Of a DNA stretch of 18,682 nucleotides, positions 7,617 to 15,574 are shown piece after piece. Source of the DNA: an uncultured Bacteroides sp. (GTDB lineage: Bacteria; Bacteroidota; Bacteroidia; Bacteroidales; Bacteroidaceae). Under the pieces are notes generated by a model that saw nothing but the letters and a program-made list of their open reading frames with translations, had not been told where the DNA came from and searched no databases. The DNA is taken from the NCBI GenBank assembly GCA_900557355.1, contig USSR01000046.1:1-18682 (forward strand). The letters run 5' to 3'. Both the position numbers and the translations under genes were made by a program. Positions within the stretch are counted from its first letter, which is position 1. Every line of letters begins with the position of its first letter.

Positions 7617-8684
7617 TTATCCTCGGCTACCTGTAAATAATAATAGTAGCCGTGGAGAAAGAATACGCAATATTAAGAATGATAATAAAGATATTATTAA
7701 CGTCAAAAAGATGCACGCAAAATAAATTAAAACTACTGTTATTTCACTTTCTGGTTGTATCATAAATACTACACATGATGTTAAAGGAGCAACATAAATC
7801 CAATGAAGACAATATGTAAAAAAAGAACTTGCAGTTAGTATCTTTGGAACATTCATTTCATGTTTATCAATATATAAGAATAATGCAGAGACCAAAGATA
7901 GCCCTAATAAGATACTTAATCTAATTGGAAAGTTATATGCTAATTCATCATATTCCCAAACAGCCCATAATAACGAAATTATATAAACAGGCCAATATCC
8001 TGTAAGTGATGCCATTTTTCTAAAGGGCTCTATCCCTTTCATGGCAAAATATGCTCCCCATGTAACAAATAGTATAATATCTATACCAGGCACAATAGGC
8101 AATCTAGGCCACAAACCTAATAACCAGATAAAAGTCAAAACTATAACAACATATTTACCACATTTATTTATCACAAAAAAAATGATAGGAGCCAACACCA
8201 TAACAGCCATCAAATCACGAACATACCAAAGAGGTGCATCAGAAGGAGCATACATACCCCAAAATGAATTAAAAATCTCTTTGCACAATAAGAAAAAACT
8301 TTTAGGGAGAAGTTCCAACTTATCAGACGATATCATAAAAAGTCTCCAAATTTCAAATATAATATTCCATAATAAATAAGGTATCAATAACGTTTTTACT
8401 CTTGATTTTAATTTTAATTTATACTTTTCCTTAAAACAATCAACAGTATTCAATCCTTGAAAAAATAAATAGCCAGATATGATACAAAACATAGGGACCG
8501 CCACACGAGGAAATATCCAATTAAAGAAATAAATAAACCTATGAGACCATGAATCGGTATTAAAAGGGAATGTATATTCTATGCCACCTTGAGATGCTGC
8601 AAATGGTAGAACATGAATAAATAAAACTAATACAGTCATCGGGAAACGTAACCGCTCAATAGTTCTTGATGTAATATTATCCAT
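7617..8684 (-). CDS. acyltransferase family 3 membrane protein (probable O-acetyltransferase)
   Basis: A 355-residue multi-pass membrane protein with about ten hydrophobic segments, the usual size for a stand-alone acyltransferase-3 domain. The N-terminus has RTIERLRF followed by the first membrane helix with FIHVLPF, where His24 fits the conserved TM1 His. PMFCIISGYLFF (64-75) and RVKTLLIPYLLWN (95-107) are family signatures. Such proteins O-acetylate surface glycans, moving acyl groups across or onto the periplasmic face. The gene starts one base after the stop of the fucosyltransferase gene, so the two are probably coupled. Which sugar is acetylated cannot be inferred; a succinyl or other acyl donor is possible. 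Confidence 0.9.
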   Translation of the reverse strand: MDNITSRTIERLRFPMTVLVLFIHVLPFAASQGGIEYTFPFNTDSWSHRFIYFFNWIFPRVAVPMFCIISGYLFFQGLNTVDCFKEKYKLKLKSRVKTLLIPYLLWNIIFEIWRLFMISSDKLELLPKSFFLLCKEIFNSFWGMYAPSDAPLWYVRDLMAVMVLAPIIFFVINKCGKYVVIVLTFIWLLGLWPRLPIVPGIDIILFVTWGAYFAMKGIEPFRKMASLTGYWPVYIISLLWAVWEYDELAYNFPIRLSILLGLSLVSALFLYIDKHEMNVPKILTASSFFTYCLHWIYVAPLTSCVVFMIQPESEITVVLIYFACIFLTLIISLLSFLILRILSPRLLLLFTGSRG

Positions 8685-8685
8685 A

Positions 8686-9558
8686 TCAACAAGATTTTAT
8701 TTTATGCCACCGTTCAGGATAGAAATCTTTTGTTACAACATTTCTTATAAAGCGTTCAGGACAAACAGTAATTGAATCTTCAAATTTACATAGCCAAGCT
8801 CCCCACCATGAGAATGTACTATTCGCATTAATATGATAATGACATTCACTCATCAAATACATATCACGCCATGAATTTACACCTTGATTACACTCAATAT
8901 AAAAAAAATTCTCTACTCCGAATTGCTCCTTGCACCAATCCAAATCATTAGAAAAAACATAGAAATGAGGAGTATCCACATATTGCCGAATATAATCAAT
9001 TGCTTCATGGTAGTAATCCAATGTAGCTACACCATTCAATTGATAATAACCAGTCGGTTCTATATTCATATAATCTCCCCGTCGAATATGGACAGAAACA
9101 CTACTATTATCACCACGAATAACCTGAAGCCATTCATTAAATCGATCCTCATTAGGTTGTTCACGGAACATAAATGCTTTTTTGACTTCATCAGGTACAT
9201 TCATGAAATTTTTTTCGGAATGCCATCCACCCACATAGTAATTGATCCCCCAAGGTCCTTTCTGCATCAATAACGGCGTGTAGTCATAATTGAGAGGTTC
9301 ATAGATTGTTCGAACACCAACACTCTTGAATAGTCTAAATTTTCTACTTAATACATAGATAATTTGTAAAACCTTTATCAACAATGTTTTATTCACCTCT
9401 ATACCAAATGCCCGTTCTAAATCATATCCATAGTGATTATGCTTTGACATGATATCAAATATTACTTTTGTGTTAGGATTTACTTTCTTCTTAGCTAAAT
9501 AGTACGCATACTGAGACATTTGATTTCCCAAACCATTAAATATAACAACAACATCCAT
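8686..9558 (-). CDS. GT11 alpha-1,2-fucosyltransferase
   Basis: A 290-residue GT-B-like enzyme of family GT11, which moves L-fucose from GDP-fucose to a sugar (usually galactose) in alpha-1,2 linkage. The diagnostic motifs are all present: NGLGNQMSQYAYYLAKK at 8-24, the donor-binding HIRRGDY at 157-163, FYVFSNDLDWCKEQF at 199-213 and MSECHYHINANSTFSWWGAW at 236-255. The ATG overlaps the flippase stop by one base (TAATG), so the two are translationally coupled. No GDP-fucose synthesis genes (gmd, fcl, fkp) are in the window, so the donor must come from elsewhere. Some GT11 members use other acceptors, and linkage is inferred from family alone. Confidence 0.93.
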   Translation of the reverse strand: MDVVVIFNGLGNQMSQYAYYLAKKKVNPNTKVIFDIMSKHNHYGYDLERAFGIEVNKTLLIKVLQIIYVLSRKFRLFKSVGVRTIYEPLNYDYTPLLMQKGPWGINYYVGGWHSEKNFMNVPDEVKKAFMFREQPNEDRFNEWLQVIRGDNSSVSVHIRRGDYMNIEPTGYYQLNGVATLDYYHEAIDYIRQYVDTPHFYVFSNDLDWCKEQFGVENFFYIECNQGVNSWRDMYLMSECHYHINANSTFSWWGAWLCKFEDSITVCPERFIRNVVTKDFYPERWHKIKSC

Positions 9559-11117
9559 TATACAGTAAAATTATTTATATTATTCCTATACTTACCGAAC
9601 CGTTTTACCCACGCTGCTCTTACTATTTTTCTCTCTGAATCATCAATTCCTATAAAATAAGCCGAAATAGAGAAGATCACAAATGAAGTTACGGTGGACA
9701 GGATCAAACGAGTAAAAGATTCATCTTTCAATACAATCCTAACGCAATAAACAGCACATAATGTAATTATCCCTACCAAAAGCATAGGCATAACAACTCT
9801 ACCCAAAAAATGCCAGAAAGGAAAACTCATCACTTTTTTAAGATAGAAATAGCTCATAAAAAATAAAAGTATTTCTAGCCCGAACCCCAGTTGCATACAA
9901 ATAATAACATTGATTCCCCTCTCACAACAGAGATAACAAACAGGCAAATACATAAAATTAAGGAGACTGCCTGCCAGCTGTAAATTCCGAATACGTCCCA
10001 TCGCCAAATAAATTGGGCCAAAAGCACCTGTAATCGCATGTATAAAGCTTATCAGTATTCCCCAACATACAAACTCCTGAGTGTATACAGGAAACGATTT
10101 CAACCATATTGTAAGTATATAATGTGACTCTAATAAAAATGGGATCATCATTACAAGAACAAGATACCCCTGTGCTTTAGCAGAAGCGAAAGTCAAGCTG
10201 ATACTACGTTTAATATCACCTTGACTATAAGATTTTGTTATTTGTGGTGATATTGCAAGTCCTATATTTGAAGCAAAACTACTAAAAACAGACATCACCT
10301 GCATACAGATACCACGTGCCGCATTTACTGTTAAGCTATAAAATATATTTATAATAATATTCAGGCCCTGATCTTTTAAAATACCTGATGCTGTTCCAAT
10401 CCCCATCCATACAGAAAAGGAAGTCATTTGTTTGGATATATGTTTATCCAGAATAAAATGATATTTTGATTCTTTAAAATGACGATTGCAATATATTCCA
10501 TAAACAACACGAGATATCACACTTATCAAAGCCAGAAGAAAGGCATAGAAATATAAACGATCAAACGAAACATAAGGCAAAAACAAAACTACAATCAACT
10601 TAGCAACAGATTCAAATATACTCATTATGGCATAAAAATTCATATGTTCATGAGCTATAATGATTGCTTGATACGGCACTGCAAGAAGTGTCATTGAGAA
10701 TACAAATAAAGAACAATAAAAAACAAAGTAAGCCGCATTCATTCGCTCTGGCGGTATATTGAGATATGTACTTATTAGGTATGTCCCCCCAACAAGTCCA
10801 ATAATAAATACACCAATAGCAATAATAATAAGCAAATTTATAATTGTAGATATTGTTCTTTTCAAAATTTCAGGATTTCCTATACCTATTTCATAGGTAA
10901 TAAAACGAGCAGCCGTACCTGAAAAAGTTCCTGTCAGAATAGACAACATAGAAACAAAGCCTCCTACCAAAGAATAGAGACCAAAGTCATCTACTCCAAG
11001 TATCTCCAGCACTACCCTGCTAGTGTATAGGCCAATAGCCATTGATAAGAACAATCGTATATATAGATATACGGTATTCTTCATTATACGCTTATTATCT
11101 GCAGAATTATTTGACAT
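9558..11117 (-). CDS. wzx: Wzx-type polysaccharide repeat-unit flippase
   Basis: A 519-residue membrane protein with about 12-14 hydrophobic segments, of the MOP/polysaccharide-synthase family that flips undecaprenyl-pyrophosphate-linked repeats across the inner membrane. The N-terminal segment YLYIRLFLSMAIGLYTSRVV with the following LGVDDFGLYSLVGG (about 41-54) is the typical Wzx opening. FSGTAARFITYEIG follows at about 64-77. An alternative start is Met12 (MKNTVY), which would remove a short polar leader. It is the only flippase in the window and pairs with the Wzy at 2678-3904. It is preceded by a 240-bp gap with a terminator-like hairpin, making it the first gene of a downstream block whose expression may be set separately. 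Confidence 0.93.
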   Translation of the reverse strand: MSNNSADNKRIMKNTVYLYIRLFLSMAIGLYTSRVVLEILGVDDFGLYSLVGGFVSMLSILTGTFSGTAARFITYEIGIGNPEILKRTISTIINLLIIIAIGVFIIGLVGGTYLISTYLNIPPERMNAAYFVFYCSLFVFSMTLLAVPYQAIIIAHEHMNFYAIMSIFESVAKLIVVLFLPYVSFDRLYFYAFLLALISVISRVVYGIYCNRHFKESKYHFILDKHISKQMTSFSVWMGIGTASGILKDQGLNIIINIFYSLTVNAARGICMQVMSVFSSFASNIGLAISPQITKSYSQGDIKRSISLTFASAKAQGYLVLVMMIPFLLESHYILTIWLKSFPVYTQEFVCWGILISFIHAITGAFGPIYLAMGRIRNLQLAGSLLNFMYLPVCYLCCERGINVIICMQLGFGLEILLFFMSYFYLKKVMSFPFWHFLGRVVMPMLLVGIITLCAVYCVRIVLKDESFTRLILSTVTSFVIFSISAYFIGIDDSERKIVRAAWVKRFGKYRNNINNFTV

Positions 11118-11357
11118 TCTAAAGTAAAATGGGGCTAATCATGTTATTTAAAGTGCCCCAACAATAAAGCATTTACAATCCTATTCTTCTGTAATAACTC
11201 GTCTATGCGAATAACTATCCACATGAGAGAAACACCTAACAATAGTCTCCAAAACAGGTTAAATAAAATTTAATTAAATAGTCTTTATGAAAATCGCCAT
11301 ACACAAATTGTAGAACTCATCATTATTATCCTTCTGTATATTTAAGAGCATATATAA
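11118..11357 (-). other. 240-bp gap without a gene
   Basis: This gap separates the GT2 gene upstream from the flippase. I see no ORF of note. Apart from the hairpin at 11130-11160 it is featureless AT-rich DNA. A search by eye for TTTG plus TAnnTTTG at 19-21 bp spacing gave nothing convincing, so whether a promoter lies here is open. Confidence 0.5.
11124..11160 (-). terminator. terminator-like hairpin just before the flippase gene
   Basis: TGGGGC (11130-11135) and GCCCCA (11155-11160) form a 6-bp GC-rich stem with a 19-base loop. On the minus strand the stem is followed at once by TTTTACTTT. It lies 12 bp before the flippase ATG, so full termination would cut off the rest of the cluster. 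Partial attenuation or an RNA-processing signal is more likely. The long loop weakens the case. Confidence 0.4.
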
Positions 11358-12371
11358 TTACTTAAAAGTGTTCTTAAGTCTACAAACCTGTTTACTTGAC
11401 AATAATGAAGCAATAAATAATTTAAGGTAAATCATTGAAGATGTATTTCTAATAATTTCATTAGCCATTGGATGTTTCATTTTTAATAAATATGGCTTTA
11501 GATACTTATCAAAATCTTTTCTTTGATCTCGTGGTATATATGAATAGTATTTATACATACGATTACATACTTGATAAAAATCATATTTAAGATTTTCAGG
11601 AAGAAGTCGGTCTCCCACTTCATAGATTGCTCGAAAATCAATGGCATCACGTTTAACACCTGAAGCATAGGGAGAAGCATAGGGCATCATTGCATATAAA
11701 TACGATTCTTTTGAGTACATCAATGTTTTTCCTTTAGATAAGAAGTTCCAATAGAAAAACAAGCTCATATAAAAACAACCTTTCAAAGCTACAGGCGCTT
11801 CTACATTTTTAACGGCTTCAGTTCTGTATATAACTGACGAAATAAACGTTCCTAATCCTAGTATGTTGTTACATAATAAAAAATAATTACGCATTGCCAT
11901 CTCATCTTTAAAGTTCACCTTTAAAGACTCTACTTCTTCACGAAGGAAATAAATAGGTTGTAATGGCTTTAGTTCAGGAGACATGCCAATGGGGCTTGAT
12001 ACAATCACATCCACATCTTGATTTTGATCTAATAAATTGAATATCTTATTTAGTCCTCCATCCATTAAATAATCATCATCACCTTTAAGAATAGACCACT
12101 CTCCATCAGCCATTTTCATTACTTGTTCATGATTAGCATCCAAACCACGATTTTCACCAAAATAATTTATTTTAAAGTTAATAGTAGGATATTTTCTTTT
12201 CATTTCTTCAATGATATCTTTAGTTCCGTCAGTAGAGCCATTATCAGAAAAACACAGCTGAACATCATTCTCTCTATGTTCAGAAAGAATTTGTTCAATT
12301 ATCTTGGTAGTTGTATCTTTAATAAAATATACACGATTATAAGTTGGTTGACAAATAGATAGTTTAAACAT
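11358..12371 (-). CDS. GT2 glycosyltransferase, abequosyltransferase (RfbV/WbaV)-like
   Basis: A 337-residue GT2 enzyme. It opens FKLSICQPTYNR (2-13), with CFSDNGSTDGT at 40-50, FGENRGLDANHE at 71-82 and the metal-binding GDDDYL at 97-102. Residues 171-186 (GLGTFISSVIYRTEAV) match the pattern in RfbV/WbaV abequosyltransferases, which transfer CDP-linked deoxysugars in Salmonella; that comparison is from memory. The gene comes 62 bp after the CDP-sugar/mutase module, which suggests it uses that module's product. The C-terminal third is Lys- and Tyr-rich and without clear motifs. GT2 membership is secure; donor choice is inference from position and general resemblance. Confidence 0.87.
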   Translation of the reverse strand: MFKLSICQPTYNRVYFIKDTTTKIIEQILSEHRENDVQLCFSDNGSTDGTKDIIEEMKRKYPTINFKINYFGENRGLDANHEQVMKMADGEWSILKGDDDYLMDGGLNKIFNLLDQNQDVDVIVSSPIGMSPELKPLQPIYFLREEVESLKVNFKDEMAMRNYFLLCNNILGLGTFISSVIYRTEAVKNVEAPVALKGCFYMSLFFYWNFLSKGKTLMYSKESYLYAMMPYASPYASGVKRDAIDFRAIYEVGDRLLPENLKYDFYQVCNRMYKYYSYIPRDQRKDFDKYLKPYLLKMKHPMANEIIRNTSSMIYLKLFIASLLSSKQVCRLKNTFK

Positions 12372-12433
12372 GTTTTTGTTGTTTATAATATGAGTATATT
12401 AATAACTTAAGTAATTTAACAATTGATTTATAT

Positions 12434-13588
12434 TTATGTCAAACGTAATACTGCAAGGATTGCTTGATCCATATTATAATATTTATAATTAGCCAGCCGC
12501 CCACATAGTATTAGATTATCATAATTCCCAGCTTTTGCTTTGTATTTAGAATAAAGCATAGCTGTATCATCTGTTGGAACAGGATAATATGGTTCATCCG
12601 CTTTACCTTCCTCAAACATCATAGGATATTCATAAGCAATAGTTGTAATCCCTAAAATATTTTGTTTAGGGAGCTGCTTGTATTCTGTTATACGGGTATA
12701 TCCTTCAACCTGAGGATAAGCCACTACTGGAGTTGCTTGAAATAACTCCTCATTCAAAGTCTCATATTTAAATGTTAAAGAGCGATATGGTAATTTTCCA
12801 AACTCATAATTAAAAAGTTCATCAATAGCACCTGTATATACTAATTTACAATTAGTGGACACTTCTAAACCATGGAATTCAATCCTATGGTCTTGATCAT
12901 TCAAAGATATATATTTAAGTGCATCCTCATTGTTTATATATTCAATATTATCGTGATCCAAAAGGTCCTTAATGAAGGAAGTAAAACCACCCTCTGGCAT
13001 ACACTCGTACTTATCAGAGAAATACATCTCTTTATAATCTAAGCGAACTGGAACTCGTTTCAATACATTGATATCGATTTCACTAGCTTTAATACCCCAT
13101 TGCTTTGCTGTATAAAGACTGTAATCATTATCAAAAAGCATTTGTGCATACTGCTTAATAAGAGGCTCTTCACTGTTCAATAATTCCACGATTGTTACAG
13201 TACTTTGATTAGGATACTTTAATAGCAAAGCTTCCTTAATTAATTCAGCTTTATCTGTAGCATAAAACTGATCTATGGTTTTAAAATTGAAAGGAGAAGG
13301 TGTTTGTTGTCCACACATATCAACAGAACACCTTAATTTAAAGGGATTCCATTTATGATATTTAGTTATAAATGAATATACTTCCTCACTATTAGTATGA
13401 AAAATATGTGGTCCATACTGCTGAACTAATATGCCATACATATTAGTTTCATCATAAAGATTACCAGCTACAGTGGATCGCCTGTCTATCACTAGAATTT
13501 TAGAGCCTTTTTCAGCCCTCAATCGTGCAAATGTGCTTCCACTCAAACCTGCACCAGCTATAATATAATCAAAATTACTTAATCGCAT
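12434..13588 (-). CDS. glf: Glf-family pyranose-furanose mutase (UDP-galactopyranose mutase-like)
   Basis: A 384-residue flavoenzyme aligning with bacterial Glf along its whole length. It has the FAD-binding DYIIAGAGLSGSTFA (7-21), YGPHIFHT (58-65), YTAKQWG (159-165), KRVPVRL (177-183), YFSDKYECMPEGGF (189-202), YTGAIDELFNYEFG (251-264), GYTRITEYK (296-304), DEPYYPVP (331-338) and CGRLANYKYYNMDQ (362-375). The two essential active-site arginines of Glf correspond to one in the RVPVR segment and R299. Where E. coli Glf has Asp in YYDMHQ this protein has Asn372. The family makes UDP-Galf, but relatives act on other nucleotide sugars (Fcf2 makes dTDP-fucofuranose). The start overlaps the end of the SDR reductase gene by 14 bp, which hints that the substrate may be the CDP-sugar made by its neighbours rather than UDP-galactose. 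Confidence 0.9.
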   Translation of the reverse strand: MRLSNFDYIIAGAGLSGSTFARLRAEKGSKILVIDRRSTVAGNLYDETNMYGILVQQYGPHIFHTNSEEVYSFITKYHKWNPFKLRCSVDMCGQQTPSPFNFKTIDQFYATDKAELIKEALLLKYPNQSTVTIVELLNSEEPLIKQYAQMLFDNDYSLYTAKQWGIKASEIDINVLKRVPVRLDYKEMYFSDKYECMPEGGFTSFIKDLLDHDNIEYINNEDALKYISLNDQDHRIEFHGLEVSTNCKLVYTGAIDELFNYEFGKLPYRSLTFKYETLNEELFQATPVVAYPQVEGYTRITEYKQLPKQNILGITTIAYEYPMMFEEGKADEPYYPVPTDDTAMLYSKYKAKAGNYDNLILCGRLANYKYYNMDQAILAVLRLT

Positions 13589-14495
13589 TTTTATAGTAAT
13601 CTATTGTCAATTTTATTCCAGACTCAAAACTATACCTTGCTGTAAATCCTGTATCTTCATTTAATTCTGATATATCAAGTATCTGATTATCAATAGTTTT
13701 ATTTTTATAAGGTATATCTCCAATTCCTAAAGGCAAGGTAGGATCAATCATATCACGTATAATCTTGACATATTCTACTATTTGTTTATTTTCACCACTC
13801 CCAATAGGATATGTCTTTCCTCCTATTCCTTTTTCACCAACAGCAACTAGCGCATCAATTAAATCGTCAATATACAAGTAATCCCACTGCTGTTCAAGCC
13901 CTGTAAAAGATGGTTTTTCACCTTTTAACAATGTCTTAATACAATAGGTTATCAAATTTTCATCATTACGACCAGGACCATAAATACTTGTAATTACAGC
14001 CCAAATTAACGAAATACCATTTTGTCTTGCATAGGTTTGACACAAGAACTTGGTTGCTACCTTGGAAGCACTATACAAATCAGAAGGCGATGGAATACTG
14101 CGCCCATTAATAACTTCATTACCACAAGCATATTCGGATGCAGAACCTGGAAAAATTACTCTAGAAATTCCATTACGATGGGCAAACTCCATCACTTGTA
14201 TTCCATACAATATATTTGAAACTTGAATTTCGACTTGATTTTTATAAGTTGAGCTAACACCCGCCCAAGCCATATAGAACATTGTATCAGCACCTTTTAT
14301 CTCCTCAATTCCATCCCAATCAACAATCCGCGATAAATCAAATTCGATACAGTTGACATTATGCAAGCTTTTTGCAAAAGAGTAATCACCTCCTTTAGCA
14401 ACTAAAGCAACAACTGCAATACCTTTGGATGCCAGTTTCTTACATAATTCCCTCCCTAAAAAGCCATTAGCACCTACAATAATTACTTTTTTCAT
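13575..14495 (-). CDS. NAD-dependent epimerase/reductase (extended SDR), CDP-4-keto-6-deoxyhexose reductase candidate
   Basis: A 306-residue extended short-chain dehydrogenase. The cofactor motif GANGFLG is at 8-14 and the catalytic pair Y141/K145 is in LYSASK, with Ser118 or Ser120 in FPGSASEY completing the triad. IYGPGRNDEN (171-180) and the C-terminal substrate region are as in RmlD/RfbJ-type enzymes. The ATG overlaps the RfbG stop as ATGA, so it is translationally coupled to CDP-glucose 4,6-dehydratase. By position it should act on CDP-4-keto-6-deoxy-D-glucose, like CDP-abequose or CDP-paratose synthases. Because no 3-dehydrase gene is present, a plain 4-reduction or epimerisation giving a CDP-6-deoxyhexose is the simplest reading. 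Stereochemistry of the product cannot be told. Confidence 0.88.
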   Translation of the reverse strand: MKKVIIVGANGFLGRELCKKLASKGIAVVALVAKGGDYSFAKSLHNVNCIEFDLSRIVDWDGIEEIKGADTMFYMAWAGVSSTYKNQVEIQVSNILYGIQVMEFAHRNGISRVIFPGSASEYACGNEVINGRSIPSPSDLYSASKVATKFLCQTYARQNGISLIWAVITSIYGPGRNDENLITYCIKTLLKGEKPSFTGLEQQWDYLYIDDLIDALVAVGEKGIGGKTYPIGSGENKQIVEYVKIIRDMIDPTLPLGIGDIPYKNKTIDNQILDISELNEDTGFTARYSFESGIKLTIDYYKNAIK

Positions 14496-15571
14496 TTGAT
14501 TAAATATTGCTTAATCTGATCAACACACAAGCTATATACATTCTCAAATGTATACCTTTTATACCAGTCAACAGTAAGAGCAACACATTGATGAATATTC
14601 ATACGTGGTTCCCAGCCTAGTTGAAACTTAGCTTTACTAATATCAAGCATTAAAAATCTAGCTTCATGAGGAGCATTGGGGATGGAGATATCATTGAGCC
14701 CACCACTACCATAATTCTTGACTACATCATTTGCCACATCCCATACAGAGGTAATACTTTCCGCACGAGGTCCGAAGTTCCATCCCTCACAATATTTTGT
14801 TGGTTCTTCCCAAATTTTTGCAGTTAAAAGCATATAGCCACTCAATGGTTCCAATACATGCTGCCATGGACGGACAGATTTAGTATTTCGAATATCAATA
14901 TTCTTACCGGATTCAAGAGCTTTAATGCAATCTGGAATAATACGATCTAATGCCCAATCGCCTCCACCAATCACATTACCTGCTCGAACACTAGCAATAC
15001 TCTTGCCATGTTTATCATACTGGTCAGGATTGAAGAAACTTCTGCGCCATGAGGCAATGGCTATCTCTGCCGCCCCTTTACTACTGGAATAAGGATCATA
15101 TCCTCCCATCGGTTCATTTTCACGATATCCCCAAATCTGCTCTTTATTCTCATAGCATTTGTCCGTAGTTATCATAATACCGACCTTCACACTATCTGTT
15201 ACTCGTATAGCCTCTAAAATGTTTATTGTTCCCATCACATTCGTTTCGTATGTTTCAACAGGAATATCATAACTTAGACGCACTAAAGGTTGAGCAGCTA
15301 AATGAAAAACAATTTCAGGTTGGTATGTCTGAAAGATTTCTTTCATTCGTTGACTGTCACAAATATCGGCACGTAAGTCAGCTTTAATTTTCTTTCCTAT
15401 TCCCGATAAAACATAATTATCTTTTTCTGAATATGGATCTTTCGCTACACCAACTACCTCTGCACCAAGTTCATGAAGCCAAATAGAAAGCCAACTACCT
15501 TTAAAACCAGTATGTCCAGTTACAAGAACACGTTTTCCTTTATAGAAATTGTTAAATATATCTATACTCAT
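14492..15571 (-). CDS. rfbG: CDP-glucose 4,6-dehydratase
   Basis: A 359-residue extended SDR that converts CDP-D-glucose to CDP-4-keto-6-deoxy-D-glucose, using tightly bound NAD. The N-terminal VTGHTGFKGSWLSIWLHELG (17-36) is a signature of RfbG/DdhB and distinguishes it from RmlB and GMD. The dehydratase triad region TTDKCYENKE (135-144) and the YDPYSSSKGAAE segment (158-169) with Y161 and K165 are intact. VRAGNVIGGGDWALDRIIPD further on is also typical. It starts 3 bp after RfbF and overlaps the next gene by 4 bp. This is among the safest functional calls in the window. Confidence 0.95.
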   Translation of the reverse strand: MSIDIFNNFYKGKRVLVTGHTGFKGSWLSIWLHELGAEVVGVAKDPYSEKDNYVLSGIGKKIKADLRADICDSQRMKEIFQTYQPEIVFHLAAQPLVRLSYDIPVETYETNVMGTINILEAIRVTDSVKVGIMITTDKCYENKEQIWGYRENEPMGGYDPYSSSKGAAEIAIASWRRSFFNPDQYDKHGKSIASVRAGNVIGGGDWALDRIIPDCIKALESGKNIDIRNTKSVRPWQHVLEPLSGYMLLTAKIWEEPTKYCEGWNFGPRAESITSVWDVANDVVKNYGSGGLNDISIPNAPHEARFLMLDISKAKFQLGWEPRMNIHQCVALTVDWYKRYTFENVYSLCVDQIKQYLIK

Positions 15572-15574
15572 TAT

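Noticed and set aside
11498..11680. Minus-strand 60-codon ORF inside the GT2 gene
   Set aside because: It is wholly contained in another frame of a gene with clear GT2 motifs and shows no family features of its own.
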